This document shows, piece after piece, positions 1 through 13,094 of a stretch of DNA of 64,000 bases (the first letter of the stretch is position 1; every line of letters starts with the position of its first letter). The notes under the pieces are model-generated. The model was not told the DNA's origin and did no database searches. It saw only the letters and a program-made list of their open reading frames with translations. This stretch comes from Tetradesmus obliquus (taxonomy: Eukaryota; Chlorophyta; Chlorophyceae; Sphaeropleales; Scenedesmaceae), in the NCBI GenBank assembly GCA_030272155.1, contig CP126192.1, positions 1,274,501-1,338,500 of the forward strand. The letters run 5' to 3'. A program made the position numbers and the translations under genes.

Positions 1-3000
1 AGGCGCTGCCGCGCTGCTGCTGTCAGGCGCGCCCAGGCAGCTGTAGCAGTGCAGGCCGTCCACTGGCGGCGCCAGCGGCGCGGGGCGCGGCAGCGGCGCG
101 CCTGGCGCTGCCGCGTAGGGCGGCGCCTGCGGCTGCGCCTCCTCCTCGCCCACCGGGAAGCTGTAGGTGAGGCCGTAGCCCACCAGGCAGCCCACCTGCG
201 GAGCAGCGGGGCACAGCAGCAGCAGCAGCAGCAGCACCGGTCAGGGGCAGGCGTCACCGGGTGCATACTGCTGGGTTGCGTGGCATTCTAGCACATGTGC
301 CATCTGGTTTGCAGAACACTATCTGCAGGGATGTTGTATAGGTTTTTAGTGATCAACTTCTGCATTCCAGTGCAGCAAGCAAGTGATGAAGGTCAGCCGG
401 CAGCAGTAGCGCTGCTGCTGCCTGCACACGCACCACATGGTCCAGCATGGCTGCCTGCTGCCCGCTGAGCAGGCTCCTGCTGACCGCCTTGATGCCGCGC
501 GGCCTGCTGATGCCAGCCAACCCAGGGCCCAGCTCCAGCAACGCAGCAGACCCGCTGCCCAGCTGGCGGGCTGCAGCAGCAGGCGCCGCCGCACGCCACG
601 AGCGCATCATGGCGCGGTTGGCGGCAGCTGCGGCCGCACACTGGCTCTGCGTGTGTAGCGGCAGGTGCAGGTACAGCAGGAGGTAAGGGGTCTGGCACAC
701 GCGGCGGTTGAGAGCTGCATGCTGTGGCGGCAGCCTCCTACAAGGCGCCGGGCGTCAAACAATGCATGTGACGAGTCCAGCATGAGGCAGCATTTGTGCT
801 CACTTTGTGGATTGCTCTTGCTGCACTCTGGCATGATGACCCCGGCCAACAGAAGCGAAGGACCAGCCAGCCCAACCAACCTCACCTGTGCGCGCGGCCA
901 CTGCACGTTGCTGGTGCCTGCCAGCCCTGACGACTCCCGCCGCAGCCGCCGTGAGGCAGCCAGCAGGCAGGCGGGCACGTACTGGAACATGCTGCGCCCG
1001 CTCGCGTGCGCCGCGCCGCCGCTGCCTGCCGTCATGAGCTCCGCGTCTGCCAGCGCTGCTGCTGCTGCCGTGCTGGCTGCCATGTCCACGTCCAGGCCCA
1101 CAGCCTCGGGCAGCGCCTCGTGCAGCCCAGCCATGACCTGGCAGAAGCATGCAGCACAGCGGCACCAGGTGAGCGGGCGCTAGGATGAGTGCAGCCATGC
1201 AGCGCATGAAGGACTATAAGCGCATGTGTGCTGTAGATGGAGGCATGTAGCTGTACGCTTTCAACAACTATTGCATGAGGCGAGCATGTCCACTTTCAAG
1301 TTACAGGGTATCAACACAACGGGGGTGCAGCTACCGCAATGCTGGTGCGTGTTGGGCTCTGCCTTTCTGGCTGCCTCCCACCCAGAGCCACGTGCCCCTG
1401 GCTGCGCCCCCTCCCCCCCCCCCCCCCCACCACCACCACCAGGAGGCGCCACGCACCAGCTCATGCTCCCCCAGATCCAGCAGCATGCTGTAGTGCTCCT
1501 GCAGCCGCAGCCGCGCAGCAACAGCAGCACGCCCAGGCGCAGCACCACTGCCGCTGCCACCTGCCCTGCTGCCGCCCCTGGGCATGGCTGCTGCTGCCAG
1601 CTGCTGCAGGCGTGCCGCCATGGCCTTGCTGGAGCCCAGCAGCAGCTCGCTCAGCACCCCCAGGGGCGTGCGGGACACATCCTTCACGCCAAACGCGCCG
1701 CTGGATGACACTGCTGCTGCGGTGATGCGCACGCGCGGGCGGCCCTGGCTGCTGGCGCTGTTGTTGGCTGATGTGGCTGCCGCCTGGCGTGCCAGCAGCT
1801 GCAGCGTGTTGATGCTGGTGCGCACGTCACAGCCGCTGCGCTCCACCAGCTCATGCAGCGCCTGGCGGCAGAGGCAGCAAAGAAGCAAGGAGGGCACGCA
1901 GAGGCCAGCAGGCAGCATGTGGGCGAGTGTCTGCAGCAGTGTCCACATGCTTGGCCAGCAGGCTGCGGCTGGACATGGGATGCAGCACAGCAACAACTTC
2001 ATCTCCACATTGTGCAGGCCACATCTGCATGTGTGCTGACGCATGCAGATATTTGAAGCTTGTTGCAGTGCGTGCATGCTGCAGCATACTTGCCAGCAGC
2101 CATGCCAGCGCAGCGCACCTGTCTGTCCAGTGCCAGACGCTCCGCTGCAGCAATGCCCGCCAGGCGGCCCATCAGCTTCTCAGGCCCCGGAGGCTTCACG
2201 TGGTACACCGCAGCCACCTCACGCAGCGGCCGCAGGCAGGGCGCATACGCGTCGTTGGCGGTGCAGATGATGGGCACACCCAGCCCGCCGCCACCACCGC
2301 CGCGGCCTGCGCCGGGCTTGCCGCTGCCGGCGCGCTTCTTGCTGCGCTTGGCGGAGCCGTCACCTGCAGGCGGGCAATGGTGCACGGGGCAGGTGCACGT
2401 GCTGAGTCAAGTACACCAGACAAGCAAGGTGATGGAACACGGCAGCTGGGGTTTGGGGGCAGCAGCATGTGGTTGCTGAGTTGGCAACGTCAAGTAAGCA
2501 GCCGCGTCATGCCAGCAGCACGCGCAGCCGCACCTGTGACCAGCTTCACGAGCGCCGCGACTGCGCTGTGGCCCTCAGCGCCGTGCGCCGCGCCATCCAG
2601 CTCGTCCAGCACGATGCAGGGAGGGCGCCGCGCACCTGCGCAGGCCAGGACAGGGCAGGCGGTGTCGGGTTGAAGACAAGCGCGCATGAACTGAGCAGCT
2701 GGCGGTCCTGCTGACCAGCACCGCCATCCACAAGCTGCGGGGCCACGTGCATGTGTGCCCCTCCCCCCTCACAAGCTGCGGGGCCACGTGCATGTGTGCC
2801 CCTCCCCCCTCATGTGTGCCCCTCCCCCCTCATGTGTGCCCCGCCCCCCTCATGTGTGCCCCGCCCCCCTCATGTGTGCCCCTCCCCCCTCATGTGTGCC
2901 CCTCCCCCCTCACCGTCCAGCACTGAGGTCATCTGTGCCACGTCTGTGATGCGGCGCGTGAGCGCGGCGGCGCTGCGCTCATCACTCGCGTTGACCTCCA

Positions 3001-5962
3001 CCACGCGGAAGCCGCAGTGCCCCGCCACCACGTGTGCCAGCGTGGTCTTGCCCGTGCCTGCACCAGGCAGCGGCAGCAGCGGCAGCATGTGTGTGGCGTT
3101 AGCACAGCATCCTGGAAAGCATCCACTGCACCTGAAACTACACATAACTCTAGAAGAGGTGAGAGAGAGAAAGAGAGGAGATGAAAGGGCCACCCTGCCC
3201 TGTTGCCAGCAGACGACAGGTAACGCAGCCGGATGCACGTGCCTGATAGCGCTGGCTGCACCTGCCGCCAGCAAAGCTGCAGTACCGCTCACCTGGAGGC
3301 CCCACCAGCAGCAGCACACGCGCCGCGGCGCGCGCCTCTTTGGCAGCCTGCCAGCGCGCAGCATCAAAGCCACGCGAGAGGCTGCCGGCGGCAGCGCCGC
3401 CGCCCTCGGCCTTGCCGCCCTCCCTGCCCCTGCCCCTGCCAGCGCCGCCTCCCCTGCCACCACCATCACCACGCCCACGCCCTGCTGCTGGACCCTGAGC
3501 TTTCTGCTGCTGCGGCTGCTGCTGTTGCTGCTGCTGGGGCTGCTGTTGCTGCTTCAGACCCAGTCCGTTGCCTATGCCGCCTGCAGACTGCTGCTGCTGC
3601 TGGCCTTGCTGCTGGATCCTGTTCCACTTGGCCACCCATGCCGCGATCTCCCTGTTGATGCGCGGCTCAGACAGCAGCGACAGGAAGCCTGCGGGGGCGT
3701 ACTTGTCCACCCACAGCTGCCGCTGCTGCGGCTGCTGCGAGTGCTGCTGGGAGTGCTGCTGCTGCTCCTGCTGCTGCTGCGCTGCTGCTGCGCCCTCCTC
3801 CTCCTCGCCTGTGCCGTCCACCATTGCCTGCAGCTCCGCTGCCAGCGCATGCGCGGCATCAAACTCGGCAAGCACCTCCTGCAGGCCACAGCAGCAGCAG
3901 CAGCAGCGGCATGCATGGTCAGGCAGGGCCAAGCTGTGGAAGCATCCCTGCAACGCTGCCAAGGCTGCAGCAGTTGGTTGCTACGGCAGACAGGCCAGCA
4001 CTGCAGAAGGGAACGTCCCTGGCAGCCGCCAGCCAGCGCCCACGTGCTGCGAGCTGTACCCCGCCGACTAGAAGGCACTTTACTGTTGAACATGGATGCT
4101 AAGTCACGCACATGCTGATGTGCTGCCGTTGCCGCACCCACCTGCCGCCGTTTCTCAGCCAGTGAGTCCAGCAGCACCTCTATCGGCTGCGCCAGCAGCC
4201 CACGCCCGCCACGCAGCAGCGCGCTGCCTGCCACGCCAGCAGCAGCAGCAGCAGGGGGCGCGCCGCCGTCCCCTTTGGGGCGGGCCGCGTCCAGCTGGCA
4301 GTACACGCGCTGCCCGCTGCTGCCCGTCACGGTCATGCTGCAGCCCTGCACCGCAGACGCCAGCTGGCGCGGCGGCACGCTCGCTGCCTGCAGTGCTGCC
4401 ACGGCTGCTGCGCGCTGCCGCTCTGCTGCTGTGCCCATGCCTAACGACTCCAGCGTGGCTGGCTTGAGGTTGATGACGGGCGGCTGGCTGGGCTGCTCAC
4501 CCGGCACGTCGCCAGCATCTGCGGGTGCAGCCATGCGATGTAGCGCGTATTGCAGGCCAGTGTTGAGGAAAGGCAATCAAGCATGCATTAGGTCACGAAC
4601 AAGGCGGCTGGAGACAAAAAGGGCAATCACAATGATGAAGCAGCAGAAGCATATATGCACACAGCACGCAAGTTGAAGGGCTCATGGGCATGTGTGCCTG
4701 CTGCACTGCACATTGCCCTGCCAGCCAGCCAGCCGCGCACCCTGCTGCTGCTCAAACAGGCCGTCCAGCTCATCACCAAAGTCCATCTCCATGCCAGCAG
4801 CAGCAGCAGGCACACCAGCCCTGCTGCTGGCATGCGCTGCCTGCTGGTTGCCGTAAGCAGGTGGCCCTGAACCGTCCCATGCATCCAGCTCGTCCAGCTC
4901 AGCATCTAGGTCAGCAACACCTGCAGCAGCAGCATACCCTGCACCGCCGGGCGCAGCTGCTCCACTTGCTGCAGCGGCTGGCCCGTTGTTATGCTGCTGC
5001 TGCTGCAGCTCCTGCTGCTCCATCAGCAGGTCATCCAGCTCATCGTCCCAGTTCCCGCCAGCATAGGGTTGAACTGGGGCTGGCCTGCTGTGTGCCTGTT
5101 GCTGTTGCTGCTGCTGGTGCTGCTGCAGCTCCTGCTGCTCCATGAGCAGGTCATCCAGCTCATCGTCCCAGCCGCCTCCAGCAGCGCCGCCAGTGCCTGC
5201 TGTTGCTGGTGCTGCTGGTGCCGCTGGTGCACCTGCAGCAGGCCTGCTGTGCTGCTGCTGTTGCTGTTGCTGCTCTGCCAGGTAGTCATCTAGCTCCTCA
5301 TCCAGCTGCCAGTCCATTTCCCCTGCAGGCACAGCAGCAGGGCCAGCTCCTGAATCTGCAGCACTAGCCTGCCCCTGTGCTGCCTTGTGCATGCCTGGGC
5401 CAGCAGAGGCGTGCTGTGCCACACTGTCAAGAGGGCGATGCCCTGGCTGCTGTGTAGGCGCTGCCGCACCTGGCTGCTGCTGCGGGCGTGCTGGCGCTTG
5501 ACTAGCTGTTGCTGCTGCCACCTCATCACCCTCGGGCTGCGCACTGCCCAGGAGCTGCAGCGCGGGCCACACGCCCAGCTCAGCAGGCGCTGAGCCATCC
5601 TGCAGAGATGTACCTGAGGCCGGAGGCACTGCTGCTGCTGCTGCTGCTGCTGGTGTGCTGTGTGGCAGATCCTGTTCTGGTTGTTGGCCTACCACTGATC
5701 CACATGCAGCTAGCGCACCCCCATCCTGCAAGCTGTCTCCAGGCGCACCTTGCTCCTGCTGTTGCTGCTGTTGCACTGCTATGTCAAGCAGACGACCCTC
5801 AGTTTGAGTGTTGTCTGCGACAGAGGGCGCACTGTCCAGCAGTGCTAGGGCTGCCCAGCGGTTGTCACCATGCGGCGCAGAGTCCTGCATGGTGCCTGCT
5901 AGTGCTGCTCCTGATTGGCCACTGCTGCCATCCAACGCAGCTGCCCCTGCTTGCTGCTCCAT
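1..5962 (-). CDS. CTF18: CTF18-type alternative clamp-loader large subunit (3'-partial at window edge)
   Basis: This is the large subunit of the alternative RFC complex (Ctf18-RFC), which handles PCNA during replication and sister-chromatid cohesion in the nucleus. The exon model is 4741-5962, 4142-4518, 3293-3878, 2914-3057, 2534-2635, 2119-2363, 1457-1861, 886-1137, 434-646 and 1-195 (cut). All joins are GT-AG and keep frame, giving about 1,247 residues before the edge. Visible features are an acidic Q-rich N-terminus with repeated DELD motifs, a CTF18-like YAPAGFLSLLSEPRINRE block, Walker A GPPGTGKTT (about residue 728, split by an intron), Walker B CIVLDELDG (about 783), sensor-1 ICTAND (about 845), a DVRTSINTLQ block and the CTF18-specific C-terminal region (LGEHEL...GLHEAL). 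The extended N-terminus and these blocks separate it from RFC1. The ATG at 5962 is the first in frame after an in-frame acceptor-like TTTGCAG, so a further 5' exon is possible. The extreme C-terminus lies outside the window. Confidence 0.9.
2748..2912. repeat. 20-bp minisatellite in a CTF18 intron, abutting the donor
   Basis: About seven tandem copies of a 20-bp unit (plus strand CATGTGTGCCCC plus a C-rich half) are preceded by two copies of a longer unit containing ACAAGCTGCGGGGCCACGTG. The array ends directly at the 5' splice site of exon 2914-3057. On the gene's sense strand the intron therefore opens with repeated GGGGGG/GGGG runs. Confidence 0.9.
4741..5340 (-). repeat. Coding repeats of an acidic DELD motif in CTF18 exon 1
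   Basis: Five related acidic modules lie in the N-terminal exon: LDEELDDYLAEQ, two near-identical WDDELDDLLMEQQELQQ copies, LDAELDELDAW and FGDELDGLFEQQ. The two identical copies are also nearly identical in DNA (about 5000-5050 and 5120-5170), which suggests recent duplication. They are separated by Q/A-rich linkers. Confidence 0.85.
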
Positions 5963-7114
5963 GTTAGGCTGTTGGAGCACCCCGAGGAGTTTGGTTCTGC
6001 AAACAGTGAACCGTTGGGTAAGCACCCAGCACACCCAGCGGATGCTGTTGCAAGGACTTCACCCACCAAGCCCAGCTGTAGCAGCAGCACAAGCAAGAAC
6101 GTAAGCAGCACCCACCGCCAAGGCCGTTTGAAAATCAGATCAACAAGAGCCGCTAACTGATTTGATAGTGTGCTCCGTTAGAACAGCAAACATCGCAGCA
6201 CAGTTACATGAATGGCCCGCCACGATGCTCTGCTCTCACTTCACGTTGCAACACAGTCAACGTTTTGCAAGCAACCATTAAGTATGTGGATCGAGGCTGA
6301 AGCTTTCCTGCACCGAGAAGCTGGTGTGCACGGGCATGGCCCACGTCAAAATCATTTGAAAACTTGTTACCTGACACCAGGAGAACTGTACCGTTTGGTT
6401 ATTTACTTTGTGTGAAATATTGATATACAACTCATCCGTATACTTCCAGCCATGCCCCCTGCACTGGATTGTCTCAACACAGGGACATAAATGCTGTGTT
6501 TGGTGGCTTGTTGTGTTGCCTGACCTGGCGCCCCTCACTTGTGCAAATTCGGGGAATTTTTTCCTGATGCAAGCTGCAGATTACCCTTAAAGTTCGGTGC
6601 ATCAAGTGTATGTGCAGTCTGAAGCAGAGCAGTTGTACTGCCCCTGCTGCCTGTGTCCCAGCTGCCGGCGATCAGTAGACATAATTGGCGACGGCTTGTC
6701 TCTTGCCGGACTGTGCTGTTTCACAATGCTTGAAGGCGGTGGAGCTCTATGCTTGGCTATTGTATGGACAGTGTCAAGCAAACAACCTGCAAGACCCCAC
6801 ACGTCTGAATCAGGTTCGGGCTACGTAGCCCATCCTCATGCCGTATACGTCAGTCTCAGGCAGGGAGGACAGCGAACTGCAAAGCCCTCTGTTACCTTTC
6901 GCAGGCATCTACATCAGCAGACCGCGGCCGTGGCCAGCTGGTACAACGGCATGACCTGAACTTGCTCTGTGCCTGGCAGGCTGCCGACCAACAGCACCTG
7001 CGATGCGTTCACGCCACAAGTTGTCAATCCTACTACAGCATGTACCCTCCACGTGCCTGCTTGATCCACTTATCTTCTGCCAGTTCCCGGCCTGACACCA
7101 TGCTGACGCAACTG
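5963..7114. other. Intergenic region between CTF18 and the Myb-like gene
   Basis: No supported gene was seen. It is less GC-rich than the flanks and should contain the CTF18 promoter (right of 5962) and the 3' end of the Myb-like gene. It carries one copy of a dispersed repeat at about 6590-6785. Confidence 0.6.
6590..6785. repeat. Dispersed repeat, copy 1
   Basis: This shares long diverged blocks, in the same orientation, with about 13516-13765: GAAGCAGAGCAG(T/C)TGTACTGCC, TGCCGGCGATCAG and GTGCTGTTTCACAATG. This copy lacks about 65 bp present in the other. On the minus strand both encode similar fragments around SIVKQHSPARDK / YIVKQHLSARHK, so the repeat may derive from a mobile element's coding region. 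No terminal structure is clear. Confidence 0.7.
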
Positions 7115-7346
7115 CTAGCTGGCAGCGGGCTGCCTTCCACAGGTGGCTGGACCATCACCTTCTGCTGCAGACCGGCGCTTTTTGTGCCGCTTGCTGTTGT
7201 ATTGCTGCTGCTGCTGCTGCTGCTGCTCGGCTGCACCCTGACCGCCCTGCCGATCAAATCCATCCTCATGCTGAACGTTCAGGTTAACCTGCTTCTTCCT
7301 TCTCCTTCTCCGCTGCTTGCCTGCGCCATCAACGTCTGCTGCCGCC

Positions 7347-7385
<39 letters not shown>

Positions 7386-8056
7386 ACATCACCTGCCTCT
7401 GCCGTACCGTCCTCACTTGCGTCTGCTTCAGCCTGCTGCTGCTTTCGCATTTTCTTCTTCTTGCTCTTCTTCTTCTTCTTGTTACTTGCTGCTCGTGCTG
7501 CGGCGTCATCCCCAGCCACTGGCGCTGCCTTACCATTGGCATCTGCCTGATCTTGCTGCCGCTGCCGCTTCCTTTTATGCCTGCCACCTGCTGCTGCAGC
7601 AGCGTCATCACGTGCCACTGGCTCCGCCCCACCATCAGCACTTGCCTCTTGCTGCTGCTGCAGCTTCTTGCCCTGCTGTCCACCTGCATCTGCTGCTGCT
7701 GCAGCAGCATTGCCTGCCCCCGCCTCTGCTTCACCAGCATCCGACTGAGAGTGCTGCTAGCGCTTCTTCTGCCCACCACCTGCTGCTGCTGGTGCTGCTT
7801 CGCAAGCCTCCTCATCCTCATCCGGCTGCTCCTGCTGCTGCTCATCACTGCTGTTGGCTGCCTGCCTCTTGCGCTTCTTCTGCTGAGCCGCGCCGGCGCC
7901 GCATGCCTTCCCTGCTGCCGCTGCTCCTGCTGCTGCCAAGACCGCTTCCTCGCTCTGCTGCACACGTGCTGCGGCCTCTGCCACTGCTGCAGGGAAACAG
8001 CAGCGTGTCTCAACGGGGAGGTTCCTCAGCAGCAGCAGCCAGCGCCGCTGACACTG

Positions 8057-8088
<32 letters not shown>

Positions 8089-8455
8089 ACAGCGGCAGCG
8101 GCAGCGACAAAGCGGCAGCGACAGATGGTACATACAACCGCTGCCCAACCAGAAACAGTCATTTAGCAGTACCGCTTGGTACTTCTGCTGCCAACACACT
8201 GCTGCGCCTTGCCCTGCTGCTGCTGCCACATCAACCATGTCACCATGTCTCACCTGCGCCGCGCTGTGGCCAGCCACCAGGGCTGCCCAGTCCACCTGGT
8301 GCGACTCCAAAGCCCCGGTTGCTGCTGCTGCTGCTGCCAGAGCCGCAATTAACCGCTTGTCATCGTCCCTGCCCCAATGTCCTGACTCAATATTGCTGGT
8401 GGCCAGGCTCAAGTGCCACTTCTTGCGGCACTGCAGTGGCAGCAGCGGCAGCGGC

Positions 8456-8491
<36 letters not shown>

Positions 8492-10312
8492 CAGCAGCGG
8501 TAGCAGAAGAAATAATGACAAAACGGCTGTGGAGGATTTTGCGCAAACCCAGTGTGTGCATGGAGCTGTTGAAGCATGCTGCACATGGCGACCAGGGCTG
8601 TAGGGACAAGCCACACATGAATCATGTGACATGATCACCGGGGTCAAGGAGCAAGAGGGCAGCTGCTGTGTGTGCCATACTGTTTGCCATATGGCCACGG
8701 CTGTGGCTGTGCTGCCGCGCACCTGTTTTGAGGTGCGTGTGCCCATCTGGCATGCCACAGAGGTCCAGCTAATGTTGCCCAGGGTCTGGCAGCGTGATGG
8801 TGGTGAGCAGCAGCGGCAGCAGCAGCAACAGCAGATGTCGAAGCCAGAGACCACTAACCCCCAACTGTCGGCACATTGCATGCAACATAAGTAATGTTGC
8901 ATTACTCAACCGCTAGAGGTAATCAAGCGCAGACACAGTCACTCATTGCAGCTGCAGCCTGCACGCAAGCGTCCCAGTACAACCCAACTTCCAGACTCTT
9001 GATAGTTGCAGCTGCACAGACCCTTCATCAGTGTGCCTTTCTTTACATATCTGCACATGCACGCTGGTCAGCCCTCACCATGACTGCTACTGGGCGGGCC
9101 TCTGAGGCACCACTGGGCAGCATGTTGCTGTGGATGGTGCGCGGGCCGTCTGCTCCTGTCTGCTGCTCTAGTGCCTGCCGGTAGCTGTGCACCAGGCTCT
9201 GCAGCAGGTCCACCTCTTCATCACTCCACTTGCCTGCAGGCAGCAGCAGCAGCAGCAGCAGCAGCAGCTCTGGCGATGAACATAGTGCTCGTGGATGGTG
9301 CAGCACAGGGCATTCCAAACCCATCCAGCAGCGCCTGCCCTGCGCTTCCTAAGGCTCACCACGTCTTCCTGCCTGCCCAATGTTTAGGTTTCACAACTGC
9401 TGCGAGAAACAGGATGCAGAAAGCGATACCAAGTTCTGACGCGCAAAATCCAACATGACAGGCAGTGCGCAGTGCTGACCAGAGTTGAGGGGCTGGCCGT
9501 AGTTTATATCACAAGCCCTGACCCTGGCTGCCCTATGAAGCTGTCCCAGCCTGCCGCCGATCTGCTTCCTCTTGAGGTTCCGCACAAGCATGAGGCCATA
9601 GTCTGAAAACTATACAAGGCAGCTCAACATAGCTCAAGTGCAATGCATAGTCCACAACCCAGGCAAAACCCAATCCCACCTGTGTTGAAGGGCTTGCCGT
9701 AGTTCAAGTTCCGCGCCCTGTCCTTCGCTGCCTGGCCCAGCCGCCCCAGCCTGCTGCCAATTTCCGTCCATGTGGGGCCCAGCTCAGCATGCAGCGCGAG
9801 CAGCTGCGCATCCTCAGCGGCAGACCACTTGCCCTGCAGTAGCAGCAGCAGTAGGCAGCAGCAGCAGCAGGCAGCAGCAGCAGCCGCAGTTTAGTGACAG
9901 CATTGCTCCTTGTGGCGCCCTGCTCGCTGTAGAGCGCCAGCAAACGCACATTTTTCATGGCAGAGCACTTGCCCTGAGGGGGAGGGGGGAAGGTGGGGCA
10001 ATTGAAACGAGCAAAAGCAGCATGAGCATGCGTATAAAAATGGGCCGGGCGCCGGCAGCCGCACATCCTCAGCAGCAGGCCTGCCGTGTGAAGTGACAAA
10101 TCTTGCAATGCACAGCAGCAGCATGAGCTTGACATGTAAAACCTTGCACTTTGAGTTCCCCATCCTCTTGCCCACAGGTTGTACCACCAGCTGCAAGCCT
10201 GGGCACAACCATAGAGCACAGCATGTTGCAACGCAGCATGTCCACTTTCCTAGCAGCCGCTTCTGCAACCAGTTGAAAACTGTGTCAAAGACACATTGGT
10301 CTTGGCTGTTCT

Positions 10313-10347
<35 letters not shown>

Positions 10348-11818
10348 CCTCGCCTGCACCTCCGTGGGCGTGTAGTTGCCGCGCAAAAACTGCCACACCG
10401 CCTGGCGGGTGCGCTGCGGCAGCGCTGCAGCGACGGCGGTGATGGCGTCGCGCTTGTGGACGGTTGCGGCGCGCTCCACCAGCCAGCCGCACTCGCCTGC
10501 AGGCAATTGAATTGAATTGAATTGAATTGAATTGAATTGAATTGAATTGATGATAACAAACATGAGCAGCATGCATGTGCAAGCGGGAACATGTGGTGAC
10601 GGCGGTGACGGCGCGCCGCTTGTGCACGGTTGCGGCGCGCTCGGCCAGCCAGTCACACTCCCTCTGAGCCTTATTGCACACACCAAGCAGGTGAGTGCGT
10701 ACATCAAAGCCGTCACAGGATTATACTAGCCGTATGAGGCAGTACCAGTACCAGTATGAGGCAGGCTCCACGAGCCAGTCACACGGGCCTGGTGGTAAGC
10801 AAAGCATGCGTACAGCATGTTTTAAAATGAAAACTCTCCCTTTGCAGCAGTTGATTGCGTGTTGACCGTCAGCCAGACAAACCCTGAGCAACAAGGCGTG
10901 CAATGGCGCCATGTGCCCATAACGCTTGCATCATCTGCACCACGCTACAGCTACCCTACTTGCATAACGCTTGCATCATCTGCACCACGCTACAGCTACC
11001 CTGCTTGCATAACGCTTGCATCATCTGCACCACGCTACAGCTACCCTACCCAATCGACAAGTACAACCACTGGGGTGGCACAAGAGCCTACAAACCTGCA
11101 GCCAGAGCAACCGGCTAAGCCTTATGCGCGCACGTTGCTTACCAAGGCTGCACTACAGGCAATGCTCCTCTGTATCATTACCTCAGTGAATGTGTCCAGC
11201 AGAGGTGGTAGCTAGCCTGCTTACATTTGCCCTTGACACCTTATGTCACTCACACGGCTGCTGGTGTTGTGGCGCCTGCCCTGCGTGCATTGACCTTGAC
11301 TCTGCACCCCGGCACAGCTACACGTGCACTGCCCTGCGTGCATTAGGGGGGGGGACTGTTGCATTAGGGTATTTCCCTCTAAACCTGCGCCGCACAGAGC
11401 TCACCCAGGCCATAGGGCAGGTTGTGCTGCTTTGCATACTTGCGAACAGCTGCAGCAACGGCGGAGCGTTCAGCGTCGTCGAAGCTGCCGTGCTTCACAT
11501 CAATGCGGTTGTTGTCGGCGCGCCATGAGCTGCAGCAGCAGTGGCAGCAGCAACGGGGGCGGCAGCGGCAGCAATACAGAGCTGCATGAAGCTCTCGCTG
11601 TGGAGCAACACACACGAGCAGGGCAAGCCTGCAGCTGGCACGAGCAATTAACAACCATGAGGCTGTTCACCAGCGTCATGCTCCACAGCTGCTGCTGCCA
11701 AGCGTAACCCAGGCAGGCAGATGCACCTCTCTTTGGCGGTGACAGCAGAACCACCACTCCTGCCTCTAGCAGCACCGCCGGCCCTGTGTGCATTGACAGC
11801 ACCTCCAGCTGTTGCCGC

Positions 11819-11895
<77 letters not shown>

Positions 11896-12308
11896 CAGGT
11901 ACCGCCTGTTGCGTAGGCACAGTGTGCCTGCCTGTGCCAGGCCTGGCCAGAGGCGGGTTCTGCTGCTGCTGCTGCTGCGGTTGCTGCTGCTGCTGACGCT
12001 GCTGCTGCGTGCGCTGCATGGCTTGGGCCAGCAGCTGCTGTAACGCGCTCTGATGCTGCTGCCGCTGTTGCTCATGCTGCTGGCCAGCTGGCCGTGTCTG
12101 CTGCTGTTCCTGCTGCTGCAGAGGTGGTGAAGCAACAGGTGCAGCAGGCGGCTCTGCTGCTGCTGTGGCAGCAGTAGCGGCGACCACTGCTGCTGGTGAG
12201 GTCGTAGCCTGCTGCCGCTTCTGCTGCTGCTGCTGCTGCATGTTGAGCTTCTCCGTGTCTTTGCCTGTGTGCTTTTTTGCTTGCTGCTTGGCTTGCATTG
12301 AGGTAGCC

Positions 12309-12349
<41 letters not shown>

Positions 12350-12637
12350 TCCGTGCTTGCGCTGTTCTTTCTGCTGCTGCTGCTGCTCCATTTGTGCAGG
12401 TGCTGCAACAGCTGCTGCTGGCGCTGGTGCTGGAGCTGACGCTGCAACTGCTGCAGCTGCCTTCCTCTGCTTGAGCTTCTCTTTCTGCTGCTGCTGCTGC
12501 TGCTGCAATTGTTCTGGTTGTGAAGCTCCAGCAACAGCTGGTGACGCTGCTGCTGCTGCTGCTGCTGTTGCCACACCTGGCGCTGGTGCTAATGCTGCTG
12601 CCTTCTTGTGCTTGTGCTTGCCTTTCTTCTTCTTCTC

Positions 12638-12677
<40 letters not shown>

Positions 12678-12698
12678 GGTTGTGAAGCTGCCGCTGCG

Positions 12699-12732
<34 letters not shown>

Positions 12733-13053
12733 TTGGTGCTGCTGCAGGCTGCTGCAGTGAGACCTTCCTGCCATCACAATAAAACTCCCTGCAGGCACAG
12801 CACAGAAGTAAGCAGCACACCACTTGACTGGCTGGCGGAGCAGGTGCCAAGGGATGCAGTCATATGTGAGCTTTTGCTGTTTTTGTTACAGGAGTGTCTG
12901 TACAAGTGCTGGCACCGCAATCATCAGCGCTGCTGCAACTTGCAAGTTTCAAATTTGAGTGTGTGCAGGGGCTGCAGGTTTGCAGCTGCCGGGCTGTTGA
13001 TTTACGCAAAGACCGCCTAATGCCATTTTTGCTGCAGATTCATGCATTACACA

Positions 13054-13094
<41 letters not shown>
